Below the pieces are notes generated by a model, which saw nothing but the letters and a program-made list of their open reading frames with translations, searched no databases and was not told the DNA's origin. This document shows positions 53,830 through 63,886 of a DNA stretch of 64,000 nucleotides, piece after piece. Source of the DNA: an uncultured Verrucomicrobiota bacterium (GTDB taxonomy: Bacteria; Verrucomicrobiota; Verrucomicrobiia; Verrucomicrobiales; Verrucomicrobiaceae); the NCBI GenBank assembly GCA_903838675.1, contig CAILZI010000051.1, positions 21,661 to 85,660 on the forward strand, in the 5' to 3' direction. Positions within the stretch are counted from its first letter, which is position 1; every line of letters begins with the position of its first letter. The position numbers and the translations under genes were made by a program.

Positions 53830-54546
53830 ATGCAATTCACTCAAGCCTCCGGCAATTTTGTGTCCACGCGCTGGACGCTGGTATTGCGTGCAAATGCAGC
53901 ATCGCCTGAAGGGAAAGCCGCGTTGAGCGATCTCTGCGCGGCTTATTACCAGCCGGTGTTTGTTTTCCTGCGAAGGATGGGGTTTGATGAAGATGTGGCA
54001 CGTGACAACGCGCACTCCTTTTTTGCGCATTTACTGCAGCGCGGATTCCCGGGGCCGGATCCTGAGCGTGGGCGCTTTCGCAGCTATTTGCTGGGTGCGG
54101 TTAAGCACTTCGTCAGCGGGCTGCAGAATCACGAGCGCAGAGAAAAGCGAGGCGGCGGCAGGGTTCATGAGTCCTTGAATTCTGACGCGGAAAACTCGCC
54201 TGCCGGGATGATTGGCGATCCCACGGTCCTTCCAATGGCGGAGGTGTTTGACCGCGAGTGGGCCATCGCTGTGATGAACCGTGCCGTGGCCGCGCTTGCG
54301 TCGGAGCACATGAACGGTCGAGAGGCTCAGTTTGAAGCGCTACGTCCATGGTTGATGGGAGATGAGGCCGGCTCCCACGCAGAAACGGGGCGCACGCTGG
54401 GCATGAGTGAAGGTGCGGTGAAAGTGGCCGTGCATCGCCTGCGCAAACGATTTCGTGAACTGCTGCGGCGGGAAATCGCCCAGACGCTGGACGACCACGA
54501 GAATGTCGAGGATGAGCTGCGCTATCTTTGCTCTGTGCATGGGTAA
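53830..54546 (+). CDS. ECF-type RNA polymerase sigma factor
   Basis: A 238-residue sigma-70 family protein of the type common in Planctomycetes and Verrucomicrobia. It begins QFTQASGNFVSTRWTLVLRAN, with region 2 in ALSDLCAAYYQPVFVFLRRMGFDEDVARDNAHSFFAHLLQRGFPG and GRFRSYLLGAVKHFVSGLQNHERREKRGG, and a region 4 helix-turn-helix in TGRTLGMSEGAVKVAVHRLRKRFRELLRREI. Such sigma factors are often encoded next to a Ser/Thr kinase, as here (40 bp before the kinase gene), and are thought to be controlled by it. No target promoter was identified. Confidence 0.9.
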   Translation: MQFTQASGNFVSTRWTLVLRANAASPEGKAALSDLCAAYYQPVFVFLRRMGFDEDVARDNAHSFFAHLLQRGFPGPDPERGRFRSYLLGAVKHFVSGLQNHERREKRGGGRVHESLNSDAENSPAGMIGDPTVLPMAEVFDREWAIAVMNRAVAALASEHMNGREAQFEALRPWLMGDEAGSHAETGRTLGMSEGAVKVAVHRLRKRFRELLRREIAQTLDDHENVEDELRYLCSVHG

Positions 54547-54586
54547 TTCTTTGTAACCATTCAATCCGCATCTCCAAGGAACAGGC

Positions 54587-57500
54587 ATGACTCCCGATGC
54601 AACGAACTCCTGCCCTCAATGCGGCCTGCCGATTCCGGCTGACTCCGCCAACGGTCTGTGTCCGCGCTGTGTCTATGCCAGGGTGCTGGCGCCCACGGTG
54701 GACGGCATTGCGGGGCCGCATGAGCCGCCGAGTTTGGAAACGGTGCGCGCGGCCTTTCCCCATCTGGAGGTGGCCGGTCTGATCGGCAGCGGTGGAATGG
54801 GAGCCGTGTTCAAAGCACGCCAGCCGCAGCTTGACCGATATGTCGCACTGAAGATCCTGCCAGCGGAACTCGCCGGGCAGCCTGGATTCTCCGCACGCTT
54901 TCAACGCGAGGCACGGGCGCTGGCGAAGCTGAGCCATCCGCACATAGTGACGGTACATGACTTTGGGCAGGCGGGCGGGTTCTACTTCCTGCTCATGGAG
55001 TTCGTGGACGGCGTGAATCTCCGCCAGCTACTGCAATCCAAGCGTCTCACGCCAAAGGAGGCGCTCAGCATTGTGCCCCCGGTGTGCGAGGCGCTGCAAT
55101 GCGCGCACGATCACGGCATCGTGCATCGTGACATCAAGCCGGAGAACCTTCTCATTAACAAGGCCGGCGTGGTGAAGATCGCGGACTTTCGCATTGCGAA
55201 GATCATCAGCAGTGAAGCTGATGCTCGAGCCTGCGAAAAGGAATTGCGGACAGGAATGTCCGCATCGCTCCCTTTCGGCACGCCCGACTACGCAGCGCCT
55301 GAGCAGGCAAACGGCAGCGTGGACCATCGTGCAGACATCTACTCGCTGGGAGTGGTGCTGTATGAAATGCTTACAGGGGAGCGGCCCGCTGCCAAACTGG
55401 AAGCTCCATCGCGGCGTGTGCAGATGGACATCCGAATCGACGAGATCGTGCTGCGCGCGCTGGAGAAATCTCCAGAGCTGCGTTTCGCCACGGCGGCAGA
55501 ATTCCGCACGCAGGTGGAGGCGCTTGGGGTGGATGAAGCCGCACCAACCCAAGCAACGAACGTGAAGACCCAAAGTTCCCGAATCGTGAAAGCCGCCTGG
55601 TTGTTTGGCCTGCTCTCATTGCTGATCTGGGTGCTTTCGACGATGAAGCACGATCCCAAGCAGCTTCCGCTTCAAATTTCTGCTGAACGCCAGATCTTTC
55701 AGCCTGCAAACAGTGTTCCCGGCAGTATCGAAATCCACCCCATTCCGCCCATTGGCGGAGACGTCACTCAAGGCCCCAATGGCGAAATAACCGTGACGAT
55801 GAACAAGCCGGGAATGGCGATGCTCGGTGAAGCAAAGGTTGAGGCTTTGGGCGCCGAAGGTTCAAAGGAGAGAAATTACCTTATCGTTTTCAGCGCTGAA
55901 GGCAAAACGATCCAAATGCAGGGGAATGAAGATGTGTCGCTGGTCATTTACGCGGACAGCGGCCCCTTCAAGACCAACGCGGCCCATAGTGGCACGGGCT
56001 TGCTTTCCAGCAGCCGTGATTGGACTCGAGTGAAGACCCATTACCTTGCCAAGTCAGGGCAAAAATTTGAGAGCGTTAAAATTGGCATTCTCTTTGGCGG
56101 CACCGGGACACTGCAGCTGAGAAACCTGTCTGTCTTTTCCATGACCGGAACAGCCTTTTCAGAGTGGGTCTCTAGCAAATCCCAACCAGCTCCGGCCAGC
56201 ATCCCTGACAAATCCTCTGAGAAAATTGAGCAAAGCCGAGCGGTACCCAAAGAGAGCCTCTACGCACTCAGATACATTACTCCCTCGTTCGCGATCGAAA
56301 GCATCGGATCGGAGCGTCCCGAACTATTCGACTGTGTGAGGTACACGAAAAAGGCAGGGAATGCGATCGTGCTGGATCCCACCAGTCCTCACTTTGAACC
56401 GCTGCAGAAGTATCTGAAAGAGATCGACCGGCGGCCCGAAGCAATCACGCTGAATGGAACGGTGACAGAGACCCTGCCAAACTCACCGACTGGCCCTGGA
56501 AAGGTGCTCTTCAAACCCACAGTACAGACGCTTCTGGGAACTGCCGTGAGCATTGTTGCTCCAGCCCGCGATGGCCTGCAGATCGAATTTGAAATTAAAG
56601 CGAGCAAGCAAACGAAGCCGCTGGCGAAATCCTCTGCTTCCATTACCTCCAGCGAAGATGCGCGCGAAGAGACGTTCGTGCTGGAGGGGGCGGTCACCGA
56701 GTCCGGACCAAACGCGGGTCCGCGGAGCAAGAAGATGTTTCCGTTGCCGAAAAAGAGCGCTCATCGAGGAGGCTCGGTGACCTTCACCCATCGACTGGAG
56801 GATGGGCAGGACATCACACTGGCCATCCAACTTTCACATGAACAACTTCCCTCCTTTGACGAATCTGCCGCACCTGCCTCATCCGTCTTGAAACAAAAAA
56901 TAGAACCGTCTGCAAACGAGGTTCCTTTTGAAGGCAAACCCAAACTGCATTGCATAGCCTGGCTGCCCAAGGATGTGAGCGGCTGGGAACTGCGCGCTCC
57001 CAATGGAGAGGTGGTGGAAGGCTCCGGTGGTCTTCCCGTGGAGGCATGGAACTGGTGGAAGAAGAGCCTGCTGAACAACATAGGCGCACCCAAGAACAGC
57101 AGCTCGGAAGGCTGGCTGATGTTTTTCTATTCTCATCCGGCCATCAATGATCAAAGCGATGCCAGTCTTGACCTCTTCACGCCAGCGGGCGCAGAGATCC
57201 ATGCAGCATCAAGAATGTTTGCGCCTCGCGAGCCACAGGCTCAGGTTCGCCATGAGGGGGGATGGATAGCCACAGGTTGTCTCGTGCCATATTCAGTTGC
57301 CAAAGAACCGCTGAAAGTTCGCCTTCACCTCACGGCCGGCCCTTGGGAAAACAGCGAACCTATTTTGTCTGAAGAGCACAGCAGCGCGTTGGGTGTAGAC
57401 CTAAACAAACCCGGCGAAGACGCGAATCATCGGGCGTTTGTCACTGTGCTGGCCCGCAACGATCCCAAGTTTCCGCTGCCGCAGTGGGAAATCATGGGAC

Positions 57501-57691
57501 GCTTGCACGATGGCTCGGAGGTGCGCAACGCAGGAAGCACGATCATAGATCTAGCCATGCATGATTTGCATACCATTTCCTTCGAGCAGCCACTCGCGTC
57601 GTTTGAGAGTTTTTACATCCGCAGCCGGGTGAAAAAGCACTTCACTTATGATGCAGTGCCCATGCCGCCACCTCCCTCCGAGGCAAAGTGA
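54587..57691 (+). CDS. Transmembrane Ser/Thr protein kinase with DFR in place of DFG
   Basis: A 1034-residue protein. N-terminal zinc ribbon CPQCGLPIPADSANGLCPRC; kinase domain with Gly-loop LIGSGGMGAVFKA (67-77), Lys89 in VALKIL, HRDIKPENLL (180-189), and KIADFRIAKI (DFR at 200-202 rather than DFG), activation segment GTPDYAAPEQ and DIYSLGVVLYEMLTG. A membrane span follows (VKAAWLFGLLSLLIWVLST, about 334-352), then a roughly 680-residue extracytoplasmic part of unknown type, with repeated beta-rich stretches (TSPHFEPLQKYLKEIDRRPEAITLNGTV). The catalytic Asp is kept, so activity is possible. The upstream sigma factor is the likely target, by known precedent in this phylum. Confidence 0.9.
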   Translation: MTPDATNSCPQCGLPIPADSANGLCPRCVYARVLAPTVDGIAGPHEPPSLETVRAAFPHLEVAGLIGSGGMGAVFKARQPQLDRYVALKILPAELAGQPGFSARFQREARALAKLSHPHIVTVHDFGQAGGFYFLLMEFVDGVNLRQLLQSKRLTPKEALSIVPPVCEALQCAHDHGIVHRDIKPENLLINKAGVVKIADFRIAKIISSEADARACEKELRTGMSASLPFGTPDYAAPEQANGSVDHRADIYSLGVVLYEMLTGERPAAKLEAPSRRVQMDIRIDEIVLRALEKSPELRFATAAEFRTQVEALGVDEAAPTQATNVKTQSSRIVKAAWLFGLLSLLIWVLSTMKHDPKQLPLQISAERQIFQPANSVPGSIEIHPIPPIGGDVTQGPNGEITVTMNKPGMAMLGEAKVEALGAEGSKERNYLIVFSAEGKTIQMQGNEDVSLVIYADSGPFKTNAAHSGTGLLSSSRDWTRVKTHYLAKSGQKFESVKIGILFGGTGTLQLRNLSVFSMTGTAFSEWVSSKSQPAPASIPDKSSEKIEQSRAVPKESLYALRYITPSFAIESIGSERPELFDCVRYTKKAGNAIVLDPTSPHFEPLQKYLKEIDRRPEAITLNGTVTETLPNSPTGPGKVLFKPTVQTLLGTAVSIVAPARDGLQIEFEIKASKQTKPLAKSSASITSSEDAREETFVLEGAVTESGPNAGPRSKKMFPLPKKSAHRGGSVTFTHRLEDGQDITLAIQLSHEQLPSFDESAAPASSVLKQKIEPSANEVPFEGKPKLHCIAWLPKDVSGWELRAPNGEVVEGSGGLPVEAWNWWKKSLLNNIGAPKNSSSEGWLMFFYSHPAINDQSDASLDLFTPAGAEIHAASRMFAPREPQAQVRHEGGWIATGCLVPYSVAKEPLKVRLHLTAGPWENSEPILSEEHSSALGVDLNKPGEDANHRAFVTVLARNDPKFPLPQWEIMGRLHDGSEVRNAGSTIIDLAMHDLHTISFEQPLASFESFYIRSRVKKHFTYDAVPMPPPPSEAK

Positions 57692-57763
57692 GTCTCGGAA
57701 GCTTGGCAACGCATGATTTTTTGTCCGGTTTTAGGATCTTCCGAGATAACATTGATCGCTCCC

Positions 57764-60478
57764 ATGCGTTTGTTTTCTCCCCTGATGAACCGCCCGTTTC
57801 TGTTTTTCTCCGCCCTGCTGTCAGCCTATGCCCCCTCTCAAGCTGCCGAGCCTCAGGGCCGCGCCGCTATGGATCAACGGCACAAGGCCTTGTTTCAGGA
57901 GACCTGTGTTTCCTGCCACGGCCCGGACAAGCAGAAAGGGAAGTTTCGCGTGGACGATCTGTCTTTTGAGATCAAGAACATCGAAACGGCGGAGAAGTGG
58001 CAGAAAGTGCTCAACCAGATGAACTCGGGCGACATGCCTCCGGAGGATGAAAAGCAGCCGGCGAATGCCGCAAAGGCGGACTTTCTTGATGATCTGGCCA
58101 ACGTTATGGTCGCGGCGAGGCGCAGCTTGGGGGACCAGAATGGTGTCATCACCATGCGGCGGCTGAACCGTCGCGAATACAAAAACACACTGAGGGAGCT
58201 TCTCGGCGTGGAGATCAATGTCTCCGATTTGCCCGCAGATGGCGGTGGGGGTAGTTTTGACACCGTGGGAGCAAACCTCTTCATGTCGGCGAACCAGTTT
58301 GAGCAGTACCAGGTGCTGGGGCGCGAGGCGGTGGAGGAGGCATTTGCGTGGCAGGCCGCGGCGGGCGTGGAGAAAAAACTGCACTACGAAGCCGAGACGA
58401 CGACGCCCATCGTGAAGAAGTTCGTGGAGTATCAAATCGATGCCAAAGCACGGGCTGAGCGCTGGGTCAAAGCGGTGGATGAAGCGGCGGCCAAGCCCGA
58501 GAACAAGGACATCGTCGCAAAGATCCGCAAGGAATCGAAGAACGACAGCATCTTCCGCCGTGAGTGGGCACGCATTCCAGGCGCACCGAATCCGCGCACC
58601 TTTGGCTTCGACAAGAAAGGCGAAAACGACGCCGATCTAGCCAACGATTCACTGAATGCAGGCTGGCTGAAGTATCACCAATACTACATGGCCCAGCCGG
58701 CAGTGGACAAGGGCGCCTATCTCGGCACGCAGACACGGCATCCGGCGGAGCTGAACGTGAACTACATTGAACTGCTCGTGCCCTTTGACTGGCCGGTGGG
58801 CGATTACATCGTGCGTGTGAAGGCTGCAGCAACGAAGGATGCGCCGCCGGAACGACGCTTCCTCGACTTCGGCATCTATGCTCGGACGGGTCGTGTCATG
58901 GCCACCCATGAAATCACCGGCACCATTAAAGCACCGCAGGTGATCGAGATTCCGCTGACTCTGACCCGCAGCAACATGACGCGCGAGAACCGCTCTCTAT
59001 TCGTCCGGGAAAAAGGCAGTTGGGACACCAATGACGAAGGCGGGCGCAAACGTGCTGAAGCCGTGAAGCGAAACGGTATCGGTCCCGAGCTGACGCTGTG
59101 GGTGGACTGGATCGAAGTCGAACGCGTGCCGAAAGCCGACAAGCCCAAGCCGCCGGGCATTGCGGCGCTGAGCATTCCGCTGGATGACAAATCGCCTGCG
59201 CCTGCTGCACCCGAACTGCGCACGGCGTTGGAGCGGTTTGCCACGGAGGCATTTCGTGGTACAACTCCTCCCAAAGACTACATCGACCGCCTGCTCAGCC
59301 TGTATGAGGTACGCCGCAAGGCTGGAGACAAGCATAGCGCGGCACTGAAGGAGACGCTGGCTGTGGTGCTGTCATCTCCCATGTATCTCTACCTCGCGGA
59401 ACCCACGCCAGACGAGAAGCGCCGGCAGCTGACGGGAATGGAACTCGCCACCCGGCTTGCGTATTTCCTTTGGAGCGCGCCGCCGGATGCCCAGCTGCGT
59501 GATCTCGCGCAGCACGGAGATTTGCAGAAGCCGGAAGTGCTCGCTGCACAGACGGAGCTTCTGCTCAATGATCCGCGTTCGGCAGATTTTCTCGAAGCCT
59601 TCACTCATCAGTGGCTGGGGCTGGATCGGATCGACTTTTTCGAGGTCAATCGTTCACTGTATCCGCGTTTTGACACCGGCACCAAGGTCGCAGCCAAGGG
59701 GGAGGTCCATGAAACCATGGCGTACATCATGCGCAACAACGCAAGCCTGCGCGATCTCTTGAAGTCCGACTACGTGATGATCAACCGGGTGCTCGCCCAC
59801 TACTACGGCATCTCCGGCGTGAAGGGAGATGGCTATGAAAAAGTGTCGCTGCCCAAGGACTCGCCACGTGGTGGTTTGCTCGGCATGGCGGCCATTCACT
59901 TCATGGGTGGCAATGGCGAGCGCACCAGCCCCGTCGAACGCGGCGCCTGGGTGCTGCGCAAGCTGCTGCATGATCCACCGCCGCCCGCGCCAGCCAATGT
60001 CCCCGCGATCACGCGGCTCGCGGGCAAAGTGCTGACCACACACGAGCGTTTGCTCGCGCATCAGGAAGACCCGCAGTGCGCGAGCTGCCATCGCAAGATC
60101 GACCCCGTTGGCTTTGGCTTGGAGAATTTCGATGCCGCCGGCCAGTGGCGCACCGAGGACAGCTACATGGCTATCGACGCGAACGGCAAACCTGATCCGA
60201 AGTCCAAGAAAACCTGGACAATCGAAGCTGCTGCAGCCCTCTACAAAGGTCCTGCGTTCAAAGACTTCTTTGGGCTGCGTGACATCATTGCCTCCAAGTC
60301 AGACGCCTTTGCCCGCAGTTTCAGCGAAGCCCTCATTGAGTTCGCCCTAGGCCGCCCGCCGGGCTTCCGCGATGAGCCACTCATCGCCGGCATGATCCAA
60401 CAAGCAGGCAAAAAAAACCTCGCCATCCGCGAGTTCATTCACGCGCTGGTCGCAAGCCAGGAGTTCCACACGAAGTAA
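57764..60478 (+). CDS. DUF1592-family cytochrome-type protein (cassette 3)
   Basis: A 904-residue exported protein with signal peptide [22 protein letters not shown] (an ATG at 57785 would start there; I show 57764). N-terminal heme motif CVSCH; DUF1587 ([20 protein letters not shown]); one central module ([20 protein letters not shown] ... [12 protein letters not shown]); DUF1592 ([30 protein letters not shown]), DUF1588 with [22 protein letters not shown] and a C-terminal [17 protein letters not shown]. It is the closest relative in this window of the giant protein at 18419, which has three copies of the central module where this one has one. The DUF1552 gene follows after 20 bp. Confidence 0.93.
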   Translation: MRLFSPLMNRPFLFFSALLSAYAPSQAAEPQGRAAMDQRHKALFQETCVSCHGPDKQKGKFRVDDLSFEIKNIETAEKWQKVLNQMNSGDMPPEDEKQPANAAKADFLDDLANVMVAARRSLGDQNGVITMRRLNRREYKNTLRELLGVEINVSDLPADGGGGSFDTVGANLFMSANQFEQYQVLGREAVEEAFAWQAAAGVEKKLHYEAETTTPIVKKFVEYQIDAKARAERWVKAVDEAAAKPENKDIVAKIRKESKNDSIFRREWARIPGAPNPRTFGFDKKGENDADLANDSLNAGWLKYHQYYMAQPAVDKGAYLGTQTRHPAELNVNYIELLVPFDWPVGDYIVRVKAAATKDAPPERRFLDFGIYARTGRVMATHEITGTIKAPQVIEIPLTLTRSNMTRENRSLFVREKGSWDTNDEGGRKRAEAVKRNGIGPELTLWVDWIEVERVPKADKPKPPGIAALSIPLDDKSPAPAAPELRTALERFATEAFRGTTPPKDYIDRLLSLYEVRRKAGDKHSAALKETLAVVLSSPMYLYLAEPTPDEKRRQLTGMELATRLAYFLWSAPPDAQLRDLAQHGDLQKPEVLAAQTELLLNDPRSADFLEAFTHQWLGLDRIDFFEVNRSLYPRFDTGTKVAAKGEVHETMAYIMRNNASLRDLLKSDYVMINRVLAHYYGISGVKGDGYEKVSLPKDSPRGGLLGMAAIHFMGGNGERTSPVERGAWVLRKLLHDPPPPAPANVPAITRLAGKVLTTHERLLAHQEDPQCASCHRKIDPVGFGLENFDAAGQWRTEDSYMAIDANGKPDPKSKKTWTIEAAAALYKGPAFKDFFGLRDIIASKSDAFARSFSEALIEFALGRPPGFRDEPLIAGMIQQAGKKNLAIREFIHALVASQEFHTK

Positions 60479-60498
60479 TCTCTCAACGAAAAAGCATC

Positions 60499-61797
60499 AT
60501 GAGCACCACACCCATTCGGCGCCGCCACTTCCTTCAATCCAGCACCGCGCTGATCGCACTGCCAGCGTTGGAATCCCTTGGTTTCCGTCGCTTTGCCTCG
60601 GCGGCGGCTCCAGCAGCACCGCCGAAGCGGCTGGTGTTTCTCGGCTTTGGCTGGGGGATCACGACGGAGAGCTGGTTTCCTGACATCAAACAACCCGGGG
60701 CCGATTACACCCTGCCCGAGGGGCTCAAGCCACTGGCACGGCACAAGGCGGACTTCTCCGTCGTGCAGGGGCTTTGGAACAAGTACAGCAACGATGGTCA
60801 TTGGGGCAGCACCATGTGGCTCAGCGGCGCAAACCGTTTCGGAGAGCCGGGGCAGAACTTCCACAACAGCATCTCCGCCGATCAGGTGGCGGCGGCAAAG
60901 CTGGGCCTCGACACGCGCTTTGCCTCCCTGCAGCTCAACGGCAGTGAAAACGCCGAAGCCTCAGGCCATGGCCCCGGGCTCTCCATGGCATGGGATGTCA
61001 GCGGCAAACCCATCGGCGGGCATAAAGGTCCCGTGGAGGCCTACCATCGTCTCTTTTCCAAAGACACGACTCCTATCGAGCAGCAGAAGGCCATGCTCGC
61101 CCAGAAGCGCAGCGTGCTCGATACCGTGATGGAGAATGCGCGTGTCATGCAGCGCGGCCTTGGCAAAACGGACAAGGGCAAGCTCGATGAATACTTCCAG
61201 GGCATCCGCGATATCGAAACACGCCTGAGCAAAGACGAGCAGTGGATCGGTGTGCCGCAGCCCAAGGCACCGGTTCCTGAACCCGCCCCCGGTCTCGCCG
61301 GAAAAGAGGAGATCAAGATCATGTATGACATCATGCTCGCGGCGATGCAGACGGACAGCACCCGCGTGCTCACCTACCGCCAGCCGGTCAGCACCTTGCT
61401 CACCAGCATCGGCATCAAGGTGGCTCCGCATGACATGAGCCATTATCATTCGACCCTGGGCGAAAAGCTTGAGGCCTCCAAGCAGCGCGACCTCACGCAG
61501 AGCGATCTGCTCGCCGGACTCATCGACAAACTCAAAGCCACCAAGGAAGCCGACGGCAGTCGTCTCTTTGACCACGTGTCCCTCGCCTATGGCAGCAACA
61601 TCCGCACCGAGCATAGCCTGGACAACTGTCCCACGCTCCTCACCGGCGGCGGCGCAGGCATCAAGCTCGGCCACAACATCGTCGCCGCGAAAGACACCCC
61701 GCTGTGCAATGCCTGGCTCACCCTGCTGCATGGCGTTGGCGTGAATGTCGAGCGTCATGGCGACAGCTCCGGCGTGCTGAAGGAACTGATTGCCTAG
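60499..61797 (+). CDS. DUF1552 family protein (cassette 3)
   Basis: A 432-residue DUF1552 protein with a Tat-type signal (RRRHFLQSSTALIALPALES). It matches the protein at 17126 almost segment by segment: LVFLGFGWGITTESWFP, EGLKPLARHKADFSVVQG, FHNSISADQVAAAKLG, RGLGKTDKGKLDEYFQGIRDIETRLSKDEQW and LLAGLIDKLKATKEADG. The two are therefore from one subgroup and are recent paralogues, whereas the middle protein (50110) is divergent. Here the DUF1552 gene follows the DUF1592 gene; in cassette 1 it precedes it. Activity is not established. Confidence 0.93.
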   Translation: MSTTPIRRRHFLQSSTALIALPALESLGFRRFASAAAPAAPPKRLVFLGFGWGITTESWFPDIKQPGADYTLPEGLKPLARHKADFSVVQGLWNKYSNDGHWGSTMWLSGANRFGEPGQNFHNSISADQVAAAKLGLDTRFASLQLNGSENAEASGHGPGLSMAWDVSGKPIGGHKGPVEAYHRLFSKDTTPIEQQKAMLAQKRSVLDTVMENARVMQRGLGKTDKGKLDEYFQGIRDIETRLSKDEQWIGVPQPKAPVPEPAPGLAGKEEIKIMYDIMLAAMQTDSTRVLTYRQPVSTLLTSIGIKVAPHDMSHYHSTLGEKLEASKQRDLTQSDLLAGLIDKLKATKEADGSRLFDHVSLAYGSNIRTEHSLDNCPTLLTGGGAGIKLGHNIVAAKDTPLCNAWLTLLHGVGVNVERHGDSSGVLKELIA

Positions 61798-61814
61798 TCT
61801 CACCGCATCTTAAC

Positions 61815-62918
61815 ATGAAGACGTCCATTCTAGTCGCGGTGTTGCTGTTGACGAATCTCCATGCCGCTGACATCGAACTCACCGAGACGCTGCAACTGCC
61901 AGAATGCCACAGCCTCGGCTGGGTGCGGGCCAACACGCAGGTGAAGGGCCAGAAGAACTGGGATGGTGTGCTCGATGAAGCCAAATGGGGAACGCCATCA
62001 CCACAGCAGGCGGTGGAGCGAAGCTGGGACTGGAAGCTCAGCGATGAGCAGTGGCAGCAGGCCGTTAAGGAAAAAGGGGAAGGCAAAAAGGAGGATGTGA
62101 AATTTGACCTGTGGCTGCCCGACGAAGTCGGCGTGGCAAATGGCATCATCGTCATGTCCGGTCATGGCAGCGGTGAGAATCTCTACAAGCATCCTGAACT
62201 GCGCAAAATCGCCCGCGAGCTGCATCTCGCAATTTTCAAATTCGTGGGCAATCCCATGCAGCGCGGCTTCTGGCCACGCAGCCTGCTCTATGAACGTCTG
62301 AAGACCTTCGGTCAAAGGGCCCAGCATGCCGAGCTCGAAAATGCGCCGCTGTTTCTCTACGGTCACTCAAACGGCACCGGCTTCTCCGCCATCTTTTCCG
62401 CTGAAAGCACCCGCGTGTGGGGCTGGGTCTCCATGCGCCCCGGTACCACGTATCAAGTCTATCAACCCGGCGCAGCGCAGATCCCCGGCCTCATCATCTT
62501 TGGTGAGGTGGATGACTTCTTTGGCCGCCCCTCCAAAGCCGAGAACATGGGTGTCGTGGAAGCGATGCGGAAGAAGCACAACGCGCTGTGGAATTATGCC
62601 GTCGAACCGAAAACGGGCCACGGCCCCGGCGACAAAACCTGGCCGTTGGTATTCTCCTTCCTGCGCCATACCTTCGCCGCTCGCGTGCCTGCGGATGCAG
62701 ATCCGCTCAAAGGCGTGGTGAAGCTCAAGGCGCTGACGCTTGAGAGCGGTTCGCTCGGCAAGAACTGGGATGTTACTCAGGGCGGCTATCAAACCCTGAC
62801 CACGGCGCCCGTCGCTTCATTCGTTGGGGATAAAGGCACCTCCTCCTGGCTCATCAATGCGGACTATGCGGCGGACTGGCAGATGTTTCAGCGCGACGGC
62901 CAGATCACCCGGCCCTGA
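61815..62918 (+). CDS. Secreted alpha/beta hydrolase
   Basis: A 367-residue exported protein with signal peptide MKTSILVAVLLLTNLHAAD. The nucleophile elbow is LFLYGHSNGTGFSAIFSAE (Ser185 in GHSNG), preceded by an oxyanion-type GIIVMSGHGSGENL and followed by GLIIFGEVDDFFG with an acidic residue, and a His late in KTGHGPGDKTWPLVFSFL. This fits an esterase-type alpha/beta hydrolase acting outside the cytoplasm. The ATG at 61815 is chosen because it starts the signal peptide; the open frame upstream overlaps the DUF1552 gene. It lies 17 bp after that gene, so it belongs to the cassette 3 operon. Confidence 0.83.
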   Translation: MKTSILVAVLLLTNLHAADIELTETLQLPECHSLGWVRANTQVKGQKNWDGVLDEAKWGTPSPQQAVERSWDWKLSDEQWQQAVKEKGEGKKEDVKFDLWLPDEVGVANGIIVMSGHGSGENLYKHPELRKIARELHLAIFKFVGNPMQRGFWPRSLLYERLKTFGQRAQHAELENAPLFLYGHSNGTGFSAIFSAESTRVWGWVSMRPGTTYQVYQPGAAQIPGLIIFGEVDDFFGRPSKAENMGVVEAMRKKHNALWNYAVEPKTGHGPGDKTWPLVFSFLRHTFAARVPADADPLKGVVKLKALTLESGSLGKNWDVTQGGYQTLTTAPVASFVGDKGTSSWLINADYAADWQMFQRDGQITRP

Positions 62919-62977
62919 AGAATAAGAGACATTTCCCGGTGAGTGCGTGCGTTTAGACTGCCTTCTTCCCACCTGCC

Positions 62978-63868
62978 ATGATCTCCCGCTCCCATTTCCT
63001 GCTCTCTCTCGCCGCATCAGCCTTGTGCACCAGCTCCTCGTGGGCGGCTGACAGCGTCAAAATTGTCCTCGTCGCCGGCAAGGTTAAGATCGAGGACAAG
63101 GTCGGTCATCATGACTACCTCGGTGGCTGCCGCCTGATGCAAGCGCTGCTGAAGCAGACACCGGGAGTGGATGCGGTGCTGGTGAACGAAGAGTGGCCTA
63201 CCGACGAGAAGGTCTTCGATGGCGCTTCTGCCGTGGTCTTTTACACCGATGGCGGTGGCAAGCAGGCCTATCTGGCGTCACCCGAACACGTGGCCACCGT
63301 GCAAAAAATGGCCGATGGCAAAGTGGGCATCGTCAACATCCATCAGGCCGTGGAGTTCACACCGGCTTTTGCGCAGCAGTCGATGAACTGGATCGGTGGC
63401 GTTTACAATGCGCTCTCAAGCCGCGGTCATTGGGACAGTGTGCATGATACGTTTCCCAAGCATGCCATCACCAGCGGTGTCACGCCGTGGAAGATCAATG
63501 ACGGCTGGTTGAACCACTTTCAGTTTCCAGCGGAGATGAAGGGCATCACTCCGTTGGTGTGGTCGGGCAAGGAGAAGCTGGGCTCACCCGAAGGCGGCGA
63601 CAAGGATGTGGTGGCCTGGACTTATGACCGCCCGAGCGGCGGGCGTTCCTTCAGCTTCAGCGGTCTGGATGCTCACTCAGCCTGGGAGCAGGCAGGCATG
63701 CGCCAGCTGGTGATCAATGGCGTGTTGTGGTCGGCAGGCGTGGAGATTCCGGCCACGGGTGCCAAGTTTGAAGCGGACAAGGCGCTGATTGATTCCTTTC
63801 AGACTCCACGCATCGCTCCGCCGAAGAAGGTAAAGCCTGAGGCGGCTCCGGCTCCAGCGCCGAAATAA
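62978..63868 (+). CDS. ThuA-like domain protein, exported
   Basis: A 296-residue protein with signal peptide MISRSHFLLSLAASALCTSSSWAAD. The ThuA-like (trehalose utilisation, class I glutamine-amidotransferase-like) domain shows KIVLVAGKVKIEDKVGHHDYLGG, AVVFYTDGGGKQAYL, MADGKVGIVNIHQAVE and a late GGRSFSFSGLDAHSAWEQAGMRQLVINGVLWSAG. ThuA-like proteins in this phylum are common near carbohydrate-degradation genes; their chemistry is not settled. The C-terminus is Pro/Ala/Lys-rich (PPKKVKPEAAPAPAPK). It is 59 bp after the hydrolase gene. Confidence 0.88.
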   Translation: MISRSHFLLSLAASALCTSSSWAADSVKIVLVAGKVKIEDKVGHHDYLGGCRLMQALLKQTPGVDAVLVNEEWPTDEKVFDGASAVVFYTDGGGKQAYLASPEHVATVQKMADGKVGIVNIHQAVEFTPAFAQQSMNWIGGVYNALSSRGHWDSVHDTFPKHAITSGVTPWKINDGWLNHFQFPAEMKGITPLVWSGKEKLGSPEGGDKDVVAWTYDRPSGGRSFSFSGLDAHSAWEQAGMRQLVINGVLWSAGVEIPATGAKFEADKALIDSFQTPRIAPPKKVKPEAAPAPAPK

Positions 63869-63886
63869 GGCGGCTTGCACAAACGA

